8,122 nucleotides of DNA. It comes from Chthonomonas sp. UBA2391 (GTDB taxonomy: Bacteria; Armatimonadota; Fimbriimonadia; Fimbriimonadales; Fimbriimonadaceae). The notes under the pieces were generated by a model. The model searched no databases and was not told the DNA's origin. It saw nothing but the letters and a program-made list of their open reading frames with translations. The stretch is taken from contig DDSL01000012.1 of the NCBI GenBank assembly GCA_002343825.1, positions 24,200-32,321 on the forward strand, in the 5' to 3' direction. Shown here piece after piece: positions 4,455-8,122 of the stretch (the first letter of the stretch is position 1; every line of letters starts with the position of its first letter). The translations under genes and the position numbers were made by a program.

Positions 4455-6719
4455 CTAGCCGATGGGTCCGCTCAGATCAAAGTTCACGCTAAGGATGATG
4501 TAGTCAAAAACCGTGACCAAGCCATCCCCGTCGAGGTCGGCCCAACGCGAGAACCCTGGATCGCCCTCGCCCGTGTCAAAGCTGAGCGAGAGGTCAATAT
4601 AGTCAAAGATAGTGATCGAGTCGTCCCCGTCCACGTCGCCGTTGATCGGGGCAAAGTCGATCGAGCCGGGATTCCCTTGGGTCGTATTGTAAGTACGCTC
4701 CTGGGTTAGCCAGCCGCGGGGAGCGCGAATACGAAGGGTCGAAGTTCCTGCGATGGCGGGTCCATAGAAGAAGTACGAACCATCCGACTCGATCGGGATC
4801 GTCCGACGCCAAACCTTCCCATCCGGCTGCGTGATCTGAAATTCCGCGCGATCTGGAAATCGGTCGATCCGGTCCTGCCACTGAATCTGACCCGACACCA
4901 AGGGCGTCACGACGATGACCGCGTAGCCGCTAAAGTTGTTGCCGGTGTTGGTCTCGATTTCATAAGCAAAATGGTCGATTCCGACGAAGTTCCGATTGGG
5001 TTGGTATTCCAATGTGTCGGTTCCAATTCCTCCGGTCCCGTTTTGGGGGGCCGTACTGTTCACTCCAACAAAGGTCTCGGCCGGAGAAAGCCCCGTGCGC
5101 ATCACGCGCACCGGATGTTGCCTCATCCCAGAATTGGCCGGGACGATGATGAGCGTGTGGGTTCCGACGATGTCAGGGACCAAATCAAACGTCGGTAGCA
5201 CCGAGCCGGTATTCGAGTAAGTTGCGCGGATCCCGTTCGCCCCCGGCCCCAGAGGACCCGATCCACCGACTCCGGGATTCCCAAAGATCCTTGTCGTCGC
5301 GCCCGTCCCGAGAAGCCCCGGAGCGCCGCCGACTCGGGCCCGGAAGATCTGACTTCCACCCGCTCCGCCGCCGCCCGGGCCTCCGGTGCCTCCCGACATC
5401 CCGGGTCCGCCACTCCCCCCGCCCGCAGAAGCCGAGAAGCCCGATCCCCCAGTTCCGCCCGAACCACCGGTCCCGCCGGATCCTGGGGAACCGCCATCTC
5501 CTCCCTTTCCACCCGGATTGACCACGTACTGCGAGTGCTGCACAAAGCTTTCGGCCGAACCGACGTCGATAAAGGACACTGCGGAACCGCCGCCGAGGCC
5601 TCCTCGTCCACCCTTGCCGCCCTCTCCGCCGGCGCCACCCCCGCCACCGCCGCCGCCTGCGAACCAGTCGGAACTCCCGGCAAAGCCCCCACCGCCACCG
5701 CCGCCACCTCCGGCGTCACCGTGCTGGCCATCCCCACCATTTTCGCCATCGGGTAGAAACCAAGAGGTCGCACTGGCTCCAGGTGCACCATCCGTGCCCG
5801 GATTCCCTGCCCCGCCACTGGTTCCTGGAGCGGCTCCGCCGCTTATAAGGTTTCCGCCAAGTCCTCCAAAACCACCGCTGCCACCCGGCGATCCACTCCC
5901 AGCACTGCCATCAATCCCCTGGTTGAACACGAAGCCAGTGCCGCCTTTGCCCCCGGCTCCGCCGGAAGACCAGGGTGAGTTGCCTCCGGACCCACCGTTA
6001 CCGCCAGGGTTGACCGAATTCCCGGCATTCTGTCCCTTGCCTCCCGCAGCTCCACTTCGCCCATTGGCGCCAGTAGCGCCATTCACACCAGCGGAGGTCG
6101 CGCCGGGAAAGAACACGCAATCAGTAAAGACCTGATTCGTGTTCGAGTCCACGACCACGCCAAACGTCGAGACCCCTGGTCCAGCGGCTGCAGTTGAGCT
6201 TGTAGAGAACACGACGTTCCCCATGAACTGTTGGATGGTCCCCCTCACGACTCCACCCACCGGATAGGGCGAAAGTGCTGTGGCCCGGTCCAGCAAATTC
6301 CTCGACCATCCGGCGCGAACGTCGTACCCACCGAAGAGACCGTCAATCCCAAAAATCACCGGCAACTCAAGATAGAAAGCAGAATCGGCGAGAACGGGGC
6401 GAGACTTCGGCAGGATCTCGGGGACTCGGTCTCGCTCCCAGTCCCACAGCGCTTCGGCGGTGAGAATCGCAGCGGTGAGGGTTTTCATCGGCTTGTCGAT
6501 CGTCCCCACCCCGATGTCGGTTCCGTATCCAGGGTCGCTGGTCACAAACACCGAGCCATACCGTTCCCCGTCGATGCCGTCAAAGTTAGAGTCATTGACG
6601 AACCGGTCGGGAAAGTCCTGTACCGGCGGCGGGTAAAGGTTGTCGGGGCGAGAGGCCCCAACATGGGAGACTCCAAAAACCACCACGGAGAGGGCAACGA
6701 CCCTTAAACCTACCGACAT
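4455..6719 (-). CDS. Exported glycine-rich repeat protein with Ig/cadherin-like and C-terminal dockerin-like domains
   Basis: From the ATG at 6719 it encodes 754 residues. Order: signal peptide (1-25, MSVGLRVVALSVVVFG...); a segment typical of the start of parallel beta-helix (DUF1565-like) surface proteins (about 55-81, SVFVTSDPGYGT ... GTIDKPMKTLTAAI); a GLFGGYDVRAGWSR motif; a low-complexity Gly-rich region (about 210-497) of GG-x repeats broken by short hydrophobic pieces; an Ig/cadherin-like piece (about 508-607, TLEYQPNRNFVGIDHFAYEI); a beta-sandwich resembling regulatory carboxypeptidase-like domains (about 609-692); and two dockerin-type calcium loops (DVDGDDSITIFD and DLDGDGLVTVFD). 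The frame stays open upstream to a GTG at 6908, but that codon lies inside a hairpin and the extension would bury the signal peptide. No ribosome-binding site is well spaced; a TATACT box 6 nt before the ATG suggests a leaderless transcript. Probably a surface or extracellular structural protein; its ligand is unknown. Confidence 0.85.
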   Translation of the reverse strand: MSVGLRVVALSVVVFGVSHVGASRPDNLYPPPVQDFPDRFVNDSNFDGIDGERYGSVFVTSDPGYGTDIGVGTIDKPMKTLTAAILTAEALWDWERDRVPEILPKSRPVLADSAFYLELPVIFGIDGLFGGYDVRAGWSRNLLDRATALSPYPVGGVVRGTIQQFMGNVVFSTSSTAAAGPGVSTFGVVVDSNTNQVFTDCVFFPGATSAGVNGATGANGRSGAAGGKGQNAGNSVNPGGNGGSGGNSPWSSGGAGGKGGTGFVFNQGIDGSAGSGSPGGSGGFGGLGGNLISGGAAPGTSGGAGNPGTDGAPGASATSWFLPDGENGGDGQHGDAGGGGGGGGGFAGSSDWFAGGGGGGGGAGGEGGKGGRGGLGGGSAVSFIDVGSAESFVQHSQYVVNPGGKGGDGGSPGSGGTGGSGGTGGSGFSASAGGGSGGPGMSGGTGGPGGGGAGGSQIFRARVGGAPGLLGTGATTRIFGNPGVGGSGPLGPGANGIRATYSNTGSVLPTFDLVPDIVGTHTLIIVPANSGMRQHPVRVMRTGLSPAETFVGVNSTAPQNGTGGIGTDTLEYQPNRNFVGIDHFAYEIETNTGNNFSGYAVIVVTPLVSGQIQWQDRIDRFPDRAEFQITQPDGKVWRRTIPIESDGSYFFYGPAIAGTSTLRIRAPRGWLTQERTYNTTQGNPGSIDFAPINGDVDGDDSITIFDYIDLSLSFDTGEGDPGFSRWADLDGDGLVTVFDYIILSVNFDLSGPIG
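4458..4643 (-). other. Dockerin-like paired calcium-loop domain of the first glycine-rich protein
   Basis: The last 62 residues hold two 12-residue loops with acidic residues at positions 1, 3, 5 and 12: DVDGDDSITIFD and DLDGDGLVTVFD. Each is followed by a short helix (YIDLSLSF, YIILSVNF), the duplicated pattern of type I dockerins. By hand count, 51 of 62 residues match the end of the neighbouring paralog, including the last nine (NFDLSGPIG). Calcium binding follows from the motif. Whether it docks to a cohesin or serves as a surface-sorting tail is unknown, and no cohesin is seen here. Confidence 0.75.
4458..5174 (-). repeat. Duplicated C-terminal module, copy 1 (coding)
   Basis: This 239-codon stretch, from DIVGTHTL to the final Gly, has a counterpart of 238 codons at 6954-7667, about 2.5 kb away in the same orientation. 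Some stretches remain nearly identical in DNA, for example GAGCGTGTGGGTTCCGACGA at 5151 and 7644. Most of the rest has diverged while the protein pattern is kept. This points to an old tandem gene duplication under selection rather than a recent copy. Confidence 0.8.
5229..6092 (-). repeat. Glycine-rich low-complexity coding region
   Basis: About 288 codons dominated by GG-x and GG-x-G-x-x units (GGNGGSGGN, GGAGGKGGTG), with runs of nine and eight consecutive glycines near 5689 and 5638. Glycine codons are mixed (GGC, GGT, GGA, GGG), so the DNA is not a perfect repeat. Short aromatic or hydrophobic inserts (GFVFNQGIDG, ATSWFLPDGENG, SSDWFAGG, AVSFIDVGSAESF) recur between the glycine stretches. 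They could be strands of a helical fold with long glycine loops. Confidence 0.75.
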
Positions 6720-6725
6720 AGGGTC

Positions 6726-6731
6726 AGTATA
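6726..6731 (-). promoter_or_regulatory. Putative -10 box giving a leaderless transcript of the glycine-rich gene
   Basis: TATACT on the minus strand ends 6 nt before the ATG at 6719, so transcription would begin at or beside the A of the start codon. The best ribosome-binding-like motif (GGGAG) is 18 nt upstream of the ATG, too far to work normally, which fits a leaderless message. The position 17 nt further upstream (ACCCAA) does not resemble a TTGACA -35, so the promoter is uncertain. Confidence 0.35.
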
Positions 6732-6895
6732 GGTCCACTCCCTTCTGTTTGGGTTCTTGCAGTGGGGAAATTGCGAAAAACCTACCCACTCTACGAGGAT
6801 GCGGAGATCATTCCGATTCCCTTTCCCGCTGTTGCATCTCTTGCAATCAGCTTTGCCCCGGCGGGAATCCGAAGAGCATCGCAAAGTCAAAGAGT

Positions 6896-6926
6896 GGTTG
6901 GATCCCACACTAGGCGGGACCCAACC
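6896..6926 (-). terminator. Terminator-type hairpin after the second glycine-rich gene
   Basis: Read on the minus strand, GGTTGGGTCCC pairs with GGGATCCAACC across a 9-nt loop. This gives an 11-bp stem with a single G-U wobble, beginning 24 nt after the stop at 6951. It is followed by ACTCTTTGACTTT, which is T-enriched but not a clean T-run, so it could be a weak intrinsic terminator or an RNA-end stabiliser. It separates transcription of the two paralogs. Confidence 0.65.
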
Positions 6927-6950
6927 ATGTCAGATGCTCGCGATCAACCC

Positions 6951-8122
6951 CTAGCCGATCGGCCCGCTGAGGTCGAAATTCTGGCTAAGGATGATGTAGT
7001 CGAAGATCGTGACCGCCCCATCCCCGTCAAGGTCAGCTTGCGGGAGATATCCGGCATCACCCTCCGACTTATCGAAACTGCCCGAAAGATCGATGTAGTC
7101 GAAAATCGTGATCGAGTCGTCCCCATCCACGTCGCCATTGACAAGGCTAAAGTCCAGCAAGGCGTTCCCGGTTACGTTGGTGTTGTAGCTTCTCTTTTGG
7201 CTCAGATAGGTGCCCGCCTTGATCGTCACCGTCGACTTACCCGCAACCGCTGGGCCATAGAAGAAGTACGAACCGCCCTCGCTGACCGGCAGTTCATCGT
7301 TCCAAACCGAGCCATCCGGCATCGTGACGCGGACGGACATGGTGGTCGGGAAGCGGTCCAAACGATCGTTCCAGGTGATGCTGCCCGAAACCTGCGGAAG
7401 GACAACAAAAACTGCATACCCTTCGAAGTATCCGCCGCTTGACGTCGCAATGGCATAGATCAAGTGGTCGATGCCGACGAAATTCGGATTCGGCGAGTAC
7501 TCGATGAAGTTCGTCCCGATCCCGCCGTTGCCGTTTGCGGGGCCGGTGTTGTTGACCCCCGAGAACGTCTCGGGTGCACCCAAACCTGTCCTCATGACCC
7601 GCACCGGTTGCCGTGTGACGCCCGAGTTCGCAGTGGTGATGAAGAGCGTGTGGGTTCCGACGATATCAGGCACGCCACTCACTCGCGGACGCTGAGATCC
7701 GGTTACAACCCGCCGGGCGAAGGTTCCGTTCGCTCCCGAGTCAAAGCCGCCAGCACCGCCAAGTCCAGGGTCACCGGTCCGAAACTCGCCCGCTCCGGGA
7801 CCCATGTCAGGAGAAACAGTCCCGATCCGAGCGATATAGATCTGGTTACCACCAGCTCCTCCGCCGCCCTGGCCTCCGTTTCCGCCCGGCATACCGGGAG
7901 CACCCGAACCTCCACCCGCAGAGGCCGCGAATCCAGTTCCTCCACTCCCGCCGCTACCACCAGATCCACCCGAACCGCCGCTCCCACCGTTTCCTCCGTT
8001 GCCGCCCGGGCTCACGCGATAGAAACAGTTGACGGCCGCAGTACCGGGCAAGTTGGAGTCAAAGACCGCGACCGAGGATCCGCCGCCCTGGCCACCCTGT
8101 CCGCCTTGGCCACCTTCACCCC
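6951..8122 (-). CDS. Second glycine-rich dockerin-like protein, paralog; 5' end outside window
   Basis: The frame is open from the window edge to TAG at 6951, giving 389 residues of the C-terminal part. The TTG at 8051 is only an in-frame codon, because coding of the same type (GEGGQGGQGGQGGGSSVAVFD) continues past it. Order seen: Gly-rich region with GGSGGSGG runs; the insert NQIYIARIG, matching SQIFRARVG in the neighbour; an Ig/cadherin-like segment (DIVGTHTLFITTANSG ... IEYSPNPNFVGIDHLIYAI); a beta-sandwich (SGSITWNDRLDRFPTTM ... GSYFFYGPAVAGKSTVTI); and the paired calcium loops DVDGDDSITIFD and DLDGDGAVTIFD ending in NFDLSGPIG. It lies upstream of, and in the same direction as, its paralog and is separated from it by a hairpin. 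It is likely secreted, but the signal peptide is outside the window. A surface structural or adhesive role is inferred only. Confidence 0.83.
   Translation of the reverse strand, partial: GEGGQGGQGGQGGGSSVAVFDSNLPGTAAVNCFYRVSPGGNGGNGGSGGSGGSGGSGGSGGTGFAASAGGGSGAPGMPGGNGGQGGGGAGGNQIYIARIGTVSPDMGPGAGEFRTGDPGLGGAGGFDSGANGTFARRVVTGSQRPRVSGVPDIVGTHTLFITTANSGVTRQPVRVMRTGLGAPETFSGVNNTGPANGNGGIGTNFIEYSPNPNFVGIDHLIYAIATSSGGYFEGYAVFVVLPQVSGSITWNDRLDRFPTTMSVRVTMPDGSVWNDELPVSEGGSYFFYGPAVAGKSTVTIKAGTYLSQKRSYNTNVTGNALLDFSLVNGDVDGDDSITIFDYIDLSGSFDKSEGDAGYLPQADLDGDGAVTIFDYIILSQNFDLSGPIG
6954..7139 (-). other. Dockerin-like paired calcium-loop domain of the second glycine-rich protein
   Basis: These 62 residues are the exact-length counterpart of the first paralog's C-terminus. 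Both loops keep acidic residues at positions 1, 3, 5 and 12 (DVDGDDSITIFD, DLDGDGAVTIFD). The variable positions cluster in the linker between the loops (SGSFDKSEGDAGYLPQ against SLSFDTGEGDPGFSRW), while the loops, helices and last nine residues are held. That pattern fits a functional binding or sorting domain. Confidence 0.75.
6954..7667 (-). repeat. Duplicated C-terminal module, copy 2 (coding)
   Basis: Counterpart of 4458-5174, one codon shorter, in the same orientation. The two copies keep the same order of Ig/cadherin-like segment, beta-sandwich and calcium loops with almost no length change, whereas the glycine-rich parts upstream differ in both length and sequence. Confidence 0.8.
7725..8122 (-). 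repeat. Glycine-rich low-complexity coding region of the second paralog, continues off window
   Basis: GG-x units, including GGNGGNGGSGG and a run of GGSGGSGG-type triplets around 7940-8000, interrupted by AVFDSN, VNCFYRVSPGG and NQIYIARIG inserts. These inserts correspond in position to AVSFIDVG, SQYVVNPGG and SQIFRARVG of the first paralog, so at least this part of the glycine-rich region is collinear between the two. Confidence 0.7.

Larger units (their letters stand above)
6720..6950. other. Intergenic region between the two glycine-rich paralogs
   Basis: This 231-bp gap holds no convincing gene. It contains a terminator-type hairpin (6896-6926), a -10-like box (6726-6731) and several inverted repeats: AGTGGG/CCCACT (6761-6766 with 6785-6790), TTCCCGC/GCGGGAA (6823-6829 with 6861-6867, enclosing the small hairpin TTGCA-N5-TGCAA at 6832-6846), GATTCCC/GGGAATC (6815-6821 with 6863-6869) and CTTTGC/GCAAAG (6851-6856 with 6881-6886). 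Several of these compete or cross. It is less G/C-patterned than the genes on either side. Confidence 0.6.

Noticed and set aside
5229..6092. CRISPR array or non-coding tandem repeat
   Set aside because: Repeats are irregular, in frame and coding-like (varied glycine codons, no fixed unit or spacer length).
5229..6092. Mycobacterial PE-PGRS protein
   Set aside because: There is no PE domain. A signal peptide, a beta-helix-like start and a dockerin-like tail are present instead, so the likeness is only in glycine-rich composition.
5386..6135. Plus-strand 249-codon open frame encoding a proline-rich protein (PPPPPP runs)
   Set aside because: It is the complement of the GG-x codons of the glycine-rich gene: GGC/GGN read backwards gives Pro/Ala codons. 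It has no ribosome-binding site, and the opposite strand carries clear domains on both sides.
6845..6895. Cyclic-di-GMP (GEMM) riboswitch, suggested by GGGGCAAAGC on the minus strand
   Set aside because: Only a short GCAAAGC-like piece matches. The expected first-stem sequence and the tetraloop/receptor arrangement are missing.
6720..6908. A 63-residue N-terminal extension of the first glycine-rich protein from a GTG start
   Set aside because: It runs through a terminator-type hairpin and other inverted repeats, is Cys/Arg-rich unlike the rest of the protein, and would place a clear signal peptide internally.
6762..7442. Plus-strand 226-codon open frame covering the intergenic region and the second paralog's 3' end
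   Set aside because: Most of it is antisense to the conserved calcium-loop and beta-sandwich coding region. The protein has no recognisable domain.
7980..8051. TTG at 8051 as the start of the second glycine-rich protein
   Set aside because: The same frame continues to the window edge with more GGQGG-type coding sequence, and the paralog aligns across this point, so the real start is outside.

Overview
The window is about 60% GC and gene-dense, and looks like an ordinary bacterial chromosome segment. The best clue to the organism is the C-terminal module shared by the two large glycine-rich genes. It has a regulatory-like beta-sandwich followed by a paired calcium-loop segment of the form GDVDGDDSITIFDYIDLS ... 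ADLDGDG-VT-FDYIILS-NFD. I associate this layout with secreted proteins of Armatimonadota (Fimbriimonas/Chthonomonas type). This is recall, not a database search, so it is only moderately certain.

Layout. (1) Bases 1-1296, plus strand: the 3' three-quarters of recJ, the 5'->3' single-strand DNA exonuclease, cut by the window edge. Everything else is on the minus strand. (2) Bases 3662-1279: a tight three-gene cluster of ECF sigma factor, single-pass RseA-like anti-sigma factor, and an exported HtrA-derived protein with a PDZ domain but no recognisable catalytic triad. The genes are separated by 1 nt or overlap by 20 nt, and a good ECF-type promoter (GGAAAC-N16-CGTC) lies just upstream. (3) Bases 4434-3760: a single-domain transaldolase of the TalC/FSA family with transaldolase-type active-site residues. 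(4) Bases 6719-4455 and 8122-6951: two tandem paralogous exported proteins, the second cut by the window edge. They have long Gly-rich tracts, an Ig/cadherin-like segment, a beta-sandwich and a C-terminal dockerin-like domain. A strong terminator-type hairpin separates them.

How they fit together. The sigma/anti-sigma/PDZ cluster looks like a cell-envelope stress switch comparable to rpoE-rseA-degS or algU-mucA-mucD. The membrane anti-sigma factor would hold the sigma factor, and the extracytoplasmic pseudo-protease is a candidate sensor or scaffold rather than the cutting enzyme. The two Gly-rich paralogs are probably surface or extracellular structural proteins. The transaldolase lies only 20 bp after one of them but has no evident functional link.

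Most worth a second look: the pseudo-HtrA in the sigma operon, the probable autoregulatory promoter, the tandem dockerin-bearing Gly-rich pair, and the structured intergenic region between that pair with a possible leaderless start. No tRNA, rRNA, CRISPR array, insertion sequence or phage gene was seen.
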